A stretch of 32,377 bases of DNA from Myxococcaceae bacterium (GTDB taxonomy: Bacteria; Myxococcota; Myxococcia; Myxococcales; Myxococcaceae). The stretch covers positions 1 through 32,377 of the forward strand of contig SECN01000055.1 in the NCBI GenBank assembly GCA_004173515.1, written 5' to 3'. The notes under the pieces were generated by a model. It did not search any database and was not told where the DNA came from. It worked only from the letters and a program-made list of their open reading frames with translations. A program made the position numbers and the translations under genes. Shown one piece after another: positions 8,166-15,658 of the stretch (the first letter of the stretch is position 1; the number at the start of each line of letters is the position of its first letter).

Positions 8166-9027
8166 ATGCGCCTGAGACTCGCCCGCCGCCGTCATGCCGC
8201 TGGTGCCTCCTCCTCCGTCGCCCAGGCCGAAGCCCTGGAGATGGAGTCGCACGGCCGCAACGAGCTCCTGGCGCGAGGCCCGGATCCCTTCCGCCCCGAC
8301 CGCCGGCTGCGCTGGCGCGACCACTTCGTCCTCACCGAGCATCTGATCCAACTGAGCGGCATCGCCCCGGAGCATGACGGGCTGAGAATCGCGCAGTTGT
8401 CGGACGTGCACGTGGGGCAGGCGACGTCGGACGTGCGGATCCGCCGCGCGGTGGCCGCGGTGAACGCGGCGGCGCCGGACCTGGTGTTCCTCACCGGCGA
8501 CTACGTCACGCACAGCCCCAAGCCGCTGCCGCGCGTACGACCACTGGGTGGACGTGCGCTACCTGCGCGCGGGCTTCGAGGACCTGGGCTACACGGTGCT
8601 CCAGAACGAGCACCGCGTGGTGCACGTGAAGGGCGCGCCGGTGACGGTGCTGGGCATCGACGACGGGCTGACGCGCATGGACGACGTGGAGGCCACCTTC
8701 CGGGGCGCGCCCACGTCGGGCACGCGGCTGGTGCTGGCCCACACGCCGCCCACCGTGGAGAAGCTGCCGTCGCACGCGGGCCTGGTGCAGTTCTCCGGAC
8801 ACACGCACGGCGGGCAGTTCATCGTGCGAGGCCTCACGGAGGCCCTCTTCCGCCGCGCGGGCCAGCCGTACATCCGGGGCCACTACCGCGTGAACGGCAA
8901 CCACCTGTACGTGAACCAGGGCCTGGGCTTCGGCTTCGGCGGCCCGTACCTGCGCCGGGGCAGCACCCCGGAGGTCGCCTTCTTCACCCTGCGCAACACC
9001 GAGGCGGCCCACGTCGGCGCGCCCTGA
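8166..9027 (+). pseudogene. Calcineurin-like metallophosphoesterase, broken by internal deletion
   Basis: The gene starts well: GGAGG precedes the ATG at 8166 and the frame reads through LRIAQLSDVHVG (metal motif DxH) and LVFLTGDYVTHSPKPLPR. Around 8529-8540 the frame changes by one base. The second frame continues YDHWVDVRYLRAGFEDLGYTV, GYTVLQNEHRVVHV, LVLAHTPP and FSGHTHGGQF to a stop at 9027. At the junction the GNH(D/E) motif and roughly 16 residues are missing; the intact paralogue at 27484-28692 has 31 residues between TGD and GNHEF, against about 17 here before the equivalent position. The missing length must be 2 modulo 3, about 47 bases. GNHD supplies a metal ligand and the catalytic His, so even a frameshifted product should be inactive. 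Sequencing or assembly error is the alternative. Confidence 0.85.
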
Positions 9028-9055
9028 GCCGAGATTCCGCCTCCTGAAGCACCGA

Positions 9056-9088
9056 AGCCCCTCGCACCCTCTGGGAGCGGGGGGCTTT
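9056..9088 (+). terminator. Rho-independent terminator
   Basis: AGCCCCTCGC (from 9056) pairs with GCGGGGGGCT over 10 base pairs with one G-T pair, the loop ACCCTCTGGGA can pair further, and TTT follows. It ends the + strand phosphoesterase transcript. The opposite strand lacks a T run, so it is probably one-way. Confidence 0.65.
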
Positions 9089-9112
9089 CGCATGGCCGGG
9101 CGAGGGACGTCG

Positions 9113-9550
9113 TCAGCGCAGCGGCGTGCCCAGCTTCATGCCCCCGAGCGACGTCTCGCGCTTCTTGCGCGACAGGCTGAAGGGGCCGGGCCCGTAGTAG
9201 ACGATGAGCAGCGCGCCGCCCGCCATGGAGAGGTTCTTCATGAAGTGGATGAGGTTGCTCTGCGCCTGCACCGGGTCCTCCATCCGCCAGAAGTGGTGGA
9301 CCATGAAGGCGGAGGCCAGCAGGAAGACGGCGAGCATGGCCGCGCCCAGCCGGGCGAACACGCCCAGGAGCACGCACAGGCCTCCCACCACCAGCACGCC
9401 GCCGGACACCAGCACCGCCAGCCGTGGGTCGGGCACTCCCGACGCCTGGGCGTAGGCCGTCAGGGCCTGGAGCTGGAAGAAGTGATTCAGGCCGCTGGTG
9501 ATGAAGATGACCGAAAACATCAGCCGGCCCAGCGGCGCGAGCAACCCCAT
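9113..9550 (-). CDS. DoxX family membrane protein
   Basis: Integral inner-membrane protein of 145 residues with four hydrophobic segments: about 6-24 (LMFSVIFITSGLNHFF), 44-64 (LAVLVSGGVLVVGGLCVLLG), 68-86 (GAAMLAVFLLASAFMVHHFW) and 106-120 (LSMAGGALLIVYYG). The order and the motifs SGLNHF, VHHFW and HFMKNLSMAGGALL are typical of DoxX/DoxD-like proteins, whose best known member is a thiosulfate:quinone oxidoreductase subunit; most, as here, have no proven role. The ATG at 9550 follows GGAGGT at seven bases. It faces the phosphoesterase pseudogene and is divergent from the next operon. Confidence 0.92.
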   Translation of the reverse strand: MGLLAPLGRLMFSVIFITSGLNHFFQLQALTAYAQASGVPDPRLAVLVSGGVLVVGGLCVLLGVFARLGAAMLAVFLLASAFMVHHFWRMEDPVQAQSNLIHFMKNLSMAGGALLIVYYGPGPFSLSRKKRETSLGGMKLGTPLR

Positions 9551-9683
9551 GGATGACCTCCGTAACGTCTAGCCTCTCCCCCTCAACGTGGACGGGCCGG
9601 TGTCATTCTCTACTTGTGCACGGATGGGCGGGCGGACAGGCAGCCTCTGCCCGCCCGGTCGCTCCTTGAGCTACAGGACAGGG

Positions 9684-9714
9684 GGTGCGTCCGCCGGTCG
9701 ACGCACCGGCGGGC
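9684..9714 (+). promoter_or_regulatory. Alternative hairpins in leader of regBA operon
   Basis: GGTGCGTC (9684-9691) can pair with GACGCACC (9700-9707), while CCGCCGGT (9691-9698) can pair with ACCGGCGG (9705-9712). The two stems share bases and cannot both form. They lie about 55-85 bases before the TTG start. The arrangement resembles an RNA switch or attenuator, but GC-rich DNA makes such pairings common by chance. Confidence 0.35.
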
Positions 9715-9768
9715 TGCGACAACTCGCCGCAGTTTTCCGGGACAGGGGGGCGGTAGGGTGGCCACGCC

Positions 9769-10662
9769 TTGAGAACTCCCCCCCTGGCCCTGGCCGTCCT
9801 GTGCGCCGCGCTGCTCATCCCCGCCTCCCGGGCGTGGGCCTGTGCGAGCTGCGCGTGCGGGGATCCGACCCTCACATCCATGGGCGGCGAGCAGCCCTTT
9901 GAAGGCCGCCTGCGACTGTCCACCATGCTGCGCGCGTGGGGACACACGGAGGGCCAGCAGAACCTGGACGCGCAGCGGCTGCGCGAGCTGCGCATGGACG
10001 TGGCGGTGGCCTACGCGCCCCGGCCCTGGCTGGTGCTGGCGGTGAACCTGCCGCTCCAGGCGCGCGAGGTGTTGGACGTGAGCCTCGCGCGCGAGCGCGG
10101 CTGGGGGTTGGGTGACATCGACGTGAGCGCGAAGGCGTTCGTGTGGAAGGACAAGGCGTTCTCCCCGGACCATCTGGTCAGCGTGGTGGGCGGGGTGAAG
10201 CTGCCCACGGGCCCCCGGCTGAACGCGCGGGACGGCACGGCGCTGGGCCTGGATGCGCAGCCGGGCAGTGGCTCGGTGGATCCGATGGCGGGGCTTGCGT
10301 GGCAGGGCTTCCGGGGGTCGTGGTCGTTCATGGCCAGCGTGCTGGGCTTCCTGCCCACGCGCGGGCGCGAGGACTTCCGGCTGGGCGCGTCGGTGCGCAC
10401 GTCGGTGGGGGCGCAGTACCAGCCCTCCACGCGCTGGGCGGTGCGCCTGGGATTGGACAGCCGGGCGGAGCGCGCGGCGGACACCGCGGGCGTGTCGGAG
10501 GAGAACGGCGGAGGCTTCATCGCCTATGTGTCGCCGGACGTGCTCTTCAGTCCGGGCATGGACGTGGTGGTGCAGGCCGGGGTGCGCATCCCGGTCGTCA
10601 ATCAGTTGCGCCGGGTGACGTCCACGCCCATCGCGCAGCTCTCGCTCGCGTACGACCTGTGA
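9769..10662 (+). CDS. Cys-rich outer-membrane beta-barrel-like protein
   Basis: Exported protein of 297 residues starting at TTG (9769). A signal peptide ends near SRAWA, followed at once by CASCACGDPTLTSMG, a cluster of three Cys that looks suited to binding a metal or cluster. The rest alternates polar and hydrophobic residues in strand pairs (LRLSTMLRAW, MDVAVAYAPRPWLVLAVNLPLQ, VSVVGGVKLPTGP, FMASVLGFLPT, RLGASVRTSVGAQYQPS, AYVSPDVLFSPGMDVVVQAGVRIPV) and ends SLAYDL, as in outer-membrane porins or transporters. The TTG is preferred because no other codon keeps the signal peptide; the ribosome site is weak. The stop overlaps the ATG of the next gene (TGATG). It heads a four-gene unit with regB and regA, so a role in redox or metal handling is plausible but unproven. 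Confidence 0.75.
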   Translation: MRTPPLALAVLCAALLIPASRAWACASCACGDPTLTSMGGEQPFEGRLRLSTMLRAWGHTEGQQNLDAQRLRELRMDVAVAYAPRPWLVLAVNLPLQAREVLDVSLARERGWGLGDIDVSAKAFVWKDKAFSPDHLVSVVGGVKLPTGPRLNARDGTALGLDAQPGSGSVDPMAGLAWQGFRGSWSFMASVLGFLPTRGREDFRLGASVRTSVGAQYQPSTRWAVRLGLDSRAERAADTAGVSEENGGGFIAYVSPDVLFSPGMDVVVQAGVRIPVVNQLRRVTSTPIAQLSLAYDL

Positions 10663-11420
10663 TGCCATTGCCTCCGCGTTTCGTGTCGGGTGTCGTGTTG
10701 CTCGGAGCCCTGTGCGGCCTGGGCGCGTGTGGTGAGCGCGTAGAGGGCGTGCACGTCACGCTGGGGCTCGAACACCGGGCCACCTCGCACGGCGTGGAGG
10801 CCTCCGGCGGGGAGCGCTCCCTTACCCGGACGGATGGACAGACGCTCACGCTGACGCGCGGCTACGTGACGCTGGGCAGCGTGGAGCTGAAGCCCTGTGA
10901 GGAGGCCCTGGGCTGGCGCCTGCTGCGCGCGGTGTCTCCCCTGGGCACCGCGCACGCGCACTCGGCGGGGTCGCCACGGCTGTTGGGCACGCCGCACGTC
11001 AGCGGGCTGGAGCGGCCGGACGGCAACGTGCTGACGCTGGGCACGCTGCGGCCCGCGCCGGGACGCTACTGCCGGGCGCGGCTCACCTTCGAGCCCGCGG
11101 ACGCGGACGCTGAAGGAGTGCAGGCGGCGGCCGCCAACGGCGTGGACATGGTGGGCCACACGCTGTGGCTGGAGGGGACGCGCACGCCCCCGGGAGGGGG
11201 CGAGCCCCAGCCCTTCCGGCTGGTCTCATCGAACATCGCCTCCGTGGAGGTGGTGCTGGACGGGCTGAGGTTGTCCGAGGATGAGCCCGGGGCCGAGCGC
11301 ACGTTCGTGCTCGCCTGGGACACGTGGCTCGCGACCGCGGACCTGGAGTCCCAGGGAGCGGCGGCCAGCGTGCTGGACACGGTGGCCCGCTCCGTGGCGA
11401 TGTCCTCCGTCGCGCCATGA
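10662..11420 (+). CDS. Lipoprotein of unknown function in regBA operon
   Basis: Predicted lipoprotein of 252 residues: the signal peptide ends in LGAC with Cys23 as the lipid anchor. The mature part has two further Cys, in VELKPCEEALGW and GRYCRARLTF, and beta-rich segments (LTLTRGYVTLGSVELK, PQPFRLVSSNIASVEVVLDG, RTFVLAWDTWL). HAHS is a small His motif. I do not recognise a named family. The ATG overlaps the stop of the barrel-like gene by one base, and its own stop overlaps regB as ATGA, so the four genes are translationally coupled. Partnership with the Cys-rich outer-membrane protein is the best contextual guess. Confidence 0.75.
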   Translation: MPLPPRFVSGVVLLGALCGLGACGERVEGVHVTLGLEHRATSHGVEASGGERSLTRTDGQTLTLTRGYVTLGSVELKPCEEALGWRLLRAVSPLGTAHAHSAGSPRLLGTPHVSGLERPDGNVLTLGTLRPAPGRYCRARLTFEPADADAEGVQAAAANGVDMVGHTLWLEGTRTPPGGGEPQPFRLVSSNIASVEVVLDGLRLSEDEPGAERTFVLAWDTWLATADLESQGAAASVLDTVARSVAMSSVAP

Positions 11421-12739
11421 CCCCTCCGCCGCCCGCGTCCGCCCTCCCGACCGAACCTTCCCCCAGGGCCCGCATCAACCTGGTGTGGCTGTTGCGGCTG
11501 CGTTGGGGCGTGCTCGTCGGGCAGGCGGTGCTGGTGGCGGTGGCCGCGTGGGGCCTCAAGCTGGCGCTGCCGGTGACAGCGCTGGTGACGCTGCTCGCGC
11601 TGGAGGCGCTGACGAACGCGGCGGTGCGCGTGGGCCTGTCCCGGGCGCGGCCGGTGGCGGAGGCGGCCATCTTCGGGCTGATGCTCTGGGACACGCTGGT
11701 GCTCACGGGGCTGCTCGCGCTGAGCGGCGGGACGCACAACCCCTTCACCACGCTGTACCTGGTGAACGTGGCGCTGGGCACGGTGCTGCTGCCGGCGCGC
11801 CGGACGTGGGCGATGCTGGTGTTCACGCTGCTGGCGTTCGGTTCGCTGTTCGTGTTGCAGGACGTGACGTGGCCGGGGCTCGCGCGGCCGGACCACGCGG
11901 AATTGATGCGTCTGCATTTGAGCGGCATGTGGGTGGCGTTCGCGGTGGCCGCGGGCTTCATCGTGTATTTCATCCAACGCGTGACGCGGGCGCTGGCGGA
12001 GCGTGAGCAGGAATTGGCGCAGACGCGGGCCCGGCACGCGCGGCAGGAGAAGGTGGCCTCGCTGGCGACGCTGGCGGCGGGCGCGGCGCATGAGCTGTCC
12101 ACGCCGCTGTCCACCATCGCGGTGGTGGCCAAGGAGCTGGAGCGCGCGCTCGCCGCGTCCCAGACCTCCGACTCCGTGCGCGAGGACCTGCGGTTGATCC
12201 GCCAGCAGGTGGACCGGTGCCGGGACGTGCTGGTGCAGATGTCCGCGGACGCGGGCCAGACGACGGGCGAGCCCTTCCACCCCATCCCGCTGGAGCGGCT
12301 GGTGGAGGAGACGCTGTCGGAGCTGTCGGGCCGGGAGCGCGTGCGCGTGGACGTGCCGGAGGCGCTGAAGACCTACCGGGTGCACGGGCCGCCCAGGGCG
12401 CTGGCGCGGGTGCTGCGGGGGCTGGTGAAGAACGCGTTGCAGGCCACGCCCGGGGACCGGCGGGTGGAGCTGCGCGTGACGGCGCAGGCGACGGGGGCAC
12501 GGCTGGAGGTGCGCGACGAGGGCATCGGCATGCCGGACGCGGTGCTGGCCCGGGCGGGCGAGCCCTTCTTCACCACCAAGGCGCCGGGCGAAGGCATGGG
12601 CCTGGGGCTGTTCCTGGCGCGTTCGCTGGCGGAGCAGTTGGGCGGATCGCTGGAGCTGCGCTCGAAGGCGCAGGAGGGCACCACGGTGGGCCTGAGCCTG
12701 CCGGCGGCGGACGCCCATCATGAGGAGGCGGCCGCGTGA
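11417..12739 (+). CDS. regB: RegB/PrrB-type redox sensor histidine kinase
   Basis: Membrane kinase of 440 residues that senses redox state and phosphorylates RegA. Six hydrophobic segments occupy about residues 20-190. Between them lies GGTHNPF (104-110), the GGxxNPF motif that in RegB of purple bacteria binds ubiquinone. The H box is HELSTPLSTIAVV with His225. RCRDVL carries Cys268, equivalent to the redox-active Cys of RegB just after the H box. The ATPase domain shows LVKNALQATPGDR, RDEGIGMPDAV, FFTTKAPGEGMGLGLFLAR and a typical end. Function of these motifs is established for RegB/PrrB; their transfer to this protein is inference from close motif identity. It overlaps the lipoprotein (ATGA) before it and regA (GTGA) after it. 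Confidence 0.92.
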   Translation: MTPPPPASALPTEPSPRARINLVWLLRLRWGVLVGQAVLVAVAAWGLKLALPVTALVTLLALEALTNAAVRVGLSRARPVAEAAIFGLMLWDTLVLTGLLALSGGTHNPFTTLYLVNVALGTVLLPARRTWAMLVFTLLAFGSLFVLQDVTWPGLARPDHAELMRLHLSGMWVAFAVAAGFIVYFIQRVTRALAEREQELAQTRARHARQEKVASLATLAAGAAHELSTPLSTIAVVAKELERALAASQTSDSVREDLRLIRQQVDRCRDVLVQMSADAGQTTGEPFHPIPLERLVEETLSELSGRERVRVDVPEALKTYRVHGPPRALARVLRGLVKNALQATPGDRRVELRVTAQATGARLEVRDEGIGMPDAVLARAGEPFFTTKAPGEGMGLGLFLARSLAEQLGGSLELRSKAQEGTTVGLSLPAADAHHEEAAA

Positions 12740-13293
12740 GCACGACCGTGGTGGACCACCGCCCCAGCCTGTTGATGGTGGACGACGACACGACGCTGCG
12801 CGAGCGGCTGGCCCGGGCCTTCCGCGAGCGCGGCTGGGACGTGACGACGGCGGGCAACCACGAGGAGGCCATGGCGGCGGCGGGGCGCGAGTCGCCGGAG
12901 TACGCGGTGGTGGACCTGCGGATGCCGGGGCACAGCGGCCTGGAGCTGGTGCGCGACCTGCTGGCGGTGGACGCGGCCACGCGCATCATCGTGCTGACGG
13001 GGTACGGCAGCATCTCCACCACGGTGGACGCCATCCGGCTGGGGGCGGTGAACTACCTGCCGAAGCCCGCGGACGCGGACGACATCCTGGCGGCGTTCGC
13101 CAGGGCGGCGGAGGAGCCGTCCGTGGCCGCGCCCCAGACGCTCCAGGCGCCGTCGCTGGCCCGGGCGGAGTGGGAGCACATCCACCGGGTGCTCGCGGAC
13201 AGCGCCGGCAACATCTCCGAGGCCGCGCGCAAGCTGGGCATCCACCGGCGTTCGCTCCAGCGCAAGCTCCAGAAGTACCCGCCGTCCCGCTGA
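12736..13293 (+). CDS. regA: RegA/PrrA/ActR-type response regulator
   Basis: DNA-binding regulator of 185 residues, the normal size for RegA. The receiver (about 12-125) has VDDD, phospho-acceptor Asp60 in YAVVDLRMPGHSG, VLTGYG and the Lys of YLPKPAD. The C-terminus carries the Fis-type helix-turn-helix NISEAARKLGIHRRSLQRKL, which closely follows the RegA pattern. In other bacteria RegA controls respiration, redox balance and energy metabolism; the target set here is unknown. The GTG start overlaps the regB stop (GTGA), so both partners are co-translated. The next gene begins 112 bases downstream with its own ribosome site. Confidence 0.93.
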   Translation: MSTTVVDHRPSLLMVDDDTTLRERLARAFRERGWDVTTAGNHEEAMAAAGRESPEYAVVDLRMPGHSGLELVRDLLAVDAATRIIVLTGYGSISTTVDAIRLGAVNYLPKPADADDILAAFARAAEEPSVAAPQTLQAPSLARAEWEHIHRVLADSAGNISEAARKLGIHRRSLQRKLQKYPPSR

Positions 13294-13405
13294 CGCCCCC
13301 CGAATCAAATCCTCACGCAGCGGCGATATGGCGCCATTTCCCTGGCGTTGGACCTCCTGTCCCCCTGGGGACAGAAAGCCGTCCCATCCCTGCTCGGGAG
13401 CGCTG

Positions 13406-14899
13406 ATGCACTGTCGCTGGATTCTCGTCGCCGTGACCTTGATGTCCGTGGGCTGCGCCCATTCACAGCGTGGGTCCGATTCGGAGCTGCCCCAGTACGA
13501 ACACATCTTCCAGAAGCCGCTGTCGGAGGCGCTCGACGTCACGCGGCAGCTCCTGGAGGAGAAGGGCTACACCTTCGAGCAGACCGAGGATCCAACCCAG
13601 CTCGTCACCGAGTGGAAGTCCCCTGACAAGACCCACGGGAGGATCGACACCTATTCACGCTACCTGGTGACGGGCCTCGTGCTGGGCCCGCGCCAGTCCG
13701 TGGTGCGCATCTTCCGGATGGCGCATGAGACGGCGACCAACGACGTCGAGTGGCGCAAGCATTGGTGGAAGGTGTCCGCCCAGTGGGCGGAGCACTACTC
13801 GGACGCCTTCGTGCAGGAGGTGGACCTGAGGCCCGACAGCAACAGCGAGAAGCGTCTGGCCATGCTGCGTGGCGTCCAGCATGGCATCCGCGACATGGAC
13901 CTGGAGCAGGCGCTCACGCTGCGGCTGGAGTCCTCGCCCTCCGTCGAGGTCATCGACGGCAACCTCGCGGAGGCGAAGCGCCCCAAGCCCGTGCGCGGCG
14001 AGGACTTCTACCTGGAGGGCTGGAAGCAGGAGCCCCAGGTGGAGGGCCCGTGCACCACGAGCGTGCGAGGCCTGCCGGAGCTGCTGCACCCGGGCCTGAC
14101 GCTGCTCATCGGCGAGCAGTTGGGTTCCAACGAGGCGCCCCAGATGGTGGGCCACGTGGTGTGTCAGGCCGCGCAGACGGGCCTCGCGGTGGTGCTCGGC
14201 CTGTCCATCCCGGAATCGGAGCAGGCGCGCATCGACGCGTACCTGGCGAGCCCCGGCGCCCCGGCGGATCAGGACGCGCTGCTGGAAGGGCGCTTCTGGT
14301 CGCGGCCCTACCAGGACGGCCGCAGCAGCCGCGCCATCATGGAGCTCATCGACCGGGCGCGAGCGTTGCGCGCGGCGGGACAGCGGGTGTCGCTGGTGGC
14401 CTACGACACGGACGTGCTGCGCGGCAGTGAGCGCGACGCGGCCCAGGCGAAGCTGTGGCTCACCCGGCGCGCGGCGCAGCCGAATGAAATCCACATCGTG
14501 CTGTCCGGCAACACGCACACGCGCATCGAGAAGGGCACGGAGTGGGACCAGGGCTTCACGCCGATGGCGCACCTGATGAAGGACTACCCGTCGCTCGTGG
14601 TGCTGGAGATGAGCTACGCCCAGGGCACGCGCTGGGGCTGCGACCTGAACCGCGATGGAAAGCTGGCCTGCGGGCTCGTGGGCGCCACACCGGCCCCCAG
14701 GGTGGCCGCCCGGCAAGGGCTCAGCCCGTACATCCAGCGGCTCGACGCACCCGCCAGCGAGGGCTTCCAGGGCCTGCTCTACGTGGGGAAGATCTCCCCC
14801 TCGCTGCCCGCCATCCAGGGCCCGCAGCAGACGTCCACGGGCCCTTCATTCAACATGACACCCCAGCCCCGCACGGGCGGTACCCCCAGGCCGTTCTAG
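13406..14899 (+). CDS. Lipoprotein with ChaN/Tiki-like domain
   Basis: Lipoprotein of 497 residues; the lipobox is SVGC with Cys17, and GGGAG precedes the ATG at 13406. The N-terminal part (about 25-150) is an unassigned alpha/beta domain. From about 225 the pattern LTLLIGEQLGSNEAPQMV, then a variable helix, then AVVLGLSIPESEQARIDAYL and a long W-containing segment matches the layout of ChaN/EreA (Tiki) proteins, whose core is GExHxxxE followed by a G-x-E strand. Here Glu237 of GE is kept, but the His is Leu and the GxE strand reads GLS, so the active site looks altered. A late His pair sits in GNTHTR. Function is unknown; heme binding or hydrolysis as in relatives cannot be assumed. It is probably a single-gene unit. 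Confidence 0.7.
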   Translation: MHCRWILVAVTLMSVGCAHSQRGSDSELPQYEHIFQKPLSEALDVTRQLLEEKGYTFEQTEDPTQLVTEWKSPDKTHGRIDTYSRYLVTGLVLGPRQSVVRIFRMAHETATNDVEWRKHWWKVSAQWAEHYSDAFVQEVDLRPDSNSEKRLAMLRGVQHGIRDMDLEQALTLRLESSPSVEVIDGNLAEAKRPKPVRGEDFYLEGWKQEPQVEGPCTTSVRGLPELLHPGLTLLIGEQLGSNEAPQMVGHVVCQAAQTGLAVVLGLSIPESEQARIDAYLASPGAPADQDALLEGRFWSRPYQDGRSSRAIMELIDRARALRAAGQRVSLVAYDTDVLRGSERDAAQAKLWLTRRAAQPNEIHIVLSGNTHTRIEKGTEWDQGFTPMAHLMKDYPSLVVLEMSYAQGTRWGCDLNRDGKLACGLVGATPAPRVAARQGLSPYIQRLDAPASEGFQGLLYVGKISPSLPAIQGPQQTSTGPSFNMTPQPRTGGTPRPF

Positions 14900-14920
14900 T
14901 CACGCCCCCGTCTGCGTCTA

Positions 14921-14954
14921 GAGGCCCGGCTTCCCGCGAGGGAGGTCGGGCCTC
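14921..14954 (+). terminator. Terminator-like hairpin without T run
   Basis: GAGGCCCG (14921-14928) pairs with CGGGCCTC (14947-14954); inside, TTCCC pairs with GGGAG around a GCGA loop. No T tract follows, so it may be a factor-dependent terminator or an RNA-stabilising hairpin after the ChaN-like lipoprotein gene. Confidence 0.4.
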
Positions 14955-15009
14955 GCCGTTCGCGGAATCCAGAATCCCCCAACCACTTCCGCACAAAACT
15001 AAAGTCCTA

Positions 15010-15077
15010 TTGACTCTTGTTGCTCATGAAACCACCATTTATTGCACGAAGATAAAGGCGCTTTTAATCTTCGTGCA
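15010..15077 (+). promoter_or_regulatory. abiE promoter with inverted-repeat operator
   Basis: This stretch is about 40 percent GC (15001-15060), far below its surroundings. A perfect inverted repeat, TGCACGAAGAT (15043-15053) and ATCTTCGTGCA (15067-15077), is separated by 13 bases; AAAG and CTTT in the spacer can lengthen it. The right arm ends on the A of the abiEi start codon. TTGACT (15010-15015) is a good -35, and TTTAAT (15063-15068) is a five-of-six -10 match inside the repeat, which would start transcription almost at the ATG. AbiEi antitoxins are known to repress their own promoters through inverted repeats, so this is the likely operator. Confidence 0.6.
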
Positions 15078-15658
15078 TGGAGTCTGAGTCACCAACCAAG
15101 CCGAATTGGGACCGGCTCTACGAGTTCGCGGCCAGCCAGGAAGGGCTCTTCACGACCCGCCAAGGCGCGGAGGCCGGCTACTCGCCGCAGCTCCTCCAGC
15201 ACTACGTGCGAATCGGTCGGGTCCTTCGGATCCGCCGAGGCATCTACCGGCTCGTGCACTTCCCCACGGGCGAGCATGAAGATCTCGTGGAGCTCTGGCT
15301 CTGGTCGGAGCAGGCAGGCACCTTCTCGCACCAGACCGCGCTCGCGCTCTACGACCTCTCCGATGTCCTCCCGTCCCGGATCCACCTGACGCTTCCCGAG
15401 TCGTGGCGACACCGCCGCCTGCGGACGCCGGACGTGGTCGTGCTCCACTACGCGGACCTGTCTGAAGCCGAGCGCAAATGGGTGGGTTCCATCCGGGTCA
15501 CCTCTCCCCTGCGGACCCTCAACGACTGCGCACTCGACGCGCTGTCTCCGGAGCTGCTGCGTCAGGCCACCCGGCAGGCCCTGCATCGCGGCATCGTCAC
15601 GGGGAGCCTCCCGCAGGTGGAGGAAGCACTGAAACCCTTTGGAGGACTCGGCACGTGA
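15077..15658 (+). CDS. abiEi: AbiEi antitoxin, type IV toxin-antitoxin system
   Basis: Antitoxin of 193 residues. An N-terminal winged helix (about 10-60: LFTTRQGAEAGYSPQLLQHYVRIG, then LRIRRGIYRL) is the AbiEi DNA-binding domain. The middle (about 65-150: EQAGTFSHQTALALYDLSD, then RIHLTLP and VTSPLRTLNDCA) is the C-terminal antitoxin domain. The protein antagonises AbiEii without forming a stable complex with it, and represses its own operon. The ATG at 15077 lies at the edge of an inverted repeat and has no Shine-Dalgarno, which fits a leaderless transcript. Its stop overlaps the toxin start (GTGA). AbiE systems can abort phage infection or stabilise mobile DNA. Confidence 0.92.
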   Translation: MESESPTKPNWDRLYEFAASQEGLFTTRQGAEAGYSPQLLQHYVRIGRVLRIRRGIYRLVHFPTGEHEDLVELWLWSEQAGTFSHQTALALYDLSDVLPSRIHLTLPESWRHRRLRTPDVVVLHYADLSEAERKWVGSIRVTSPLRTLNDCALDALSPELLRQATRQALHRGIVTGSLPQVEEALKPFGGLGT

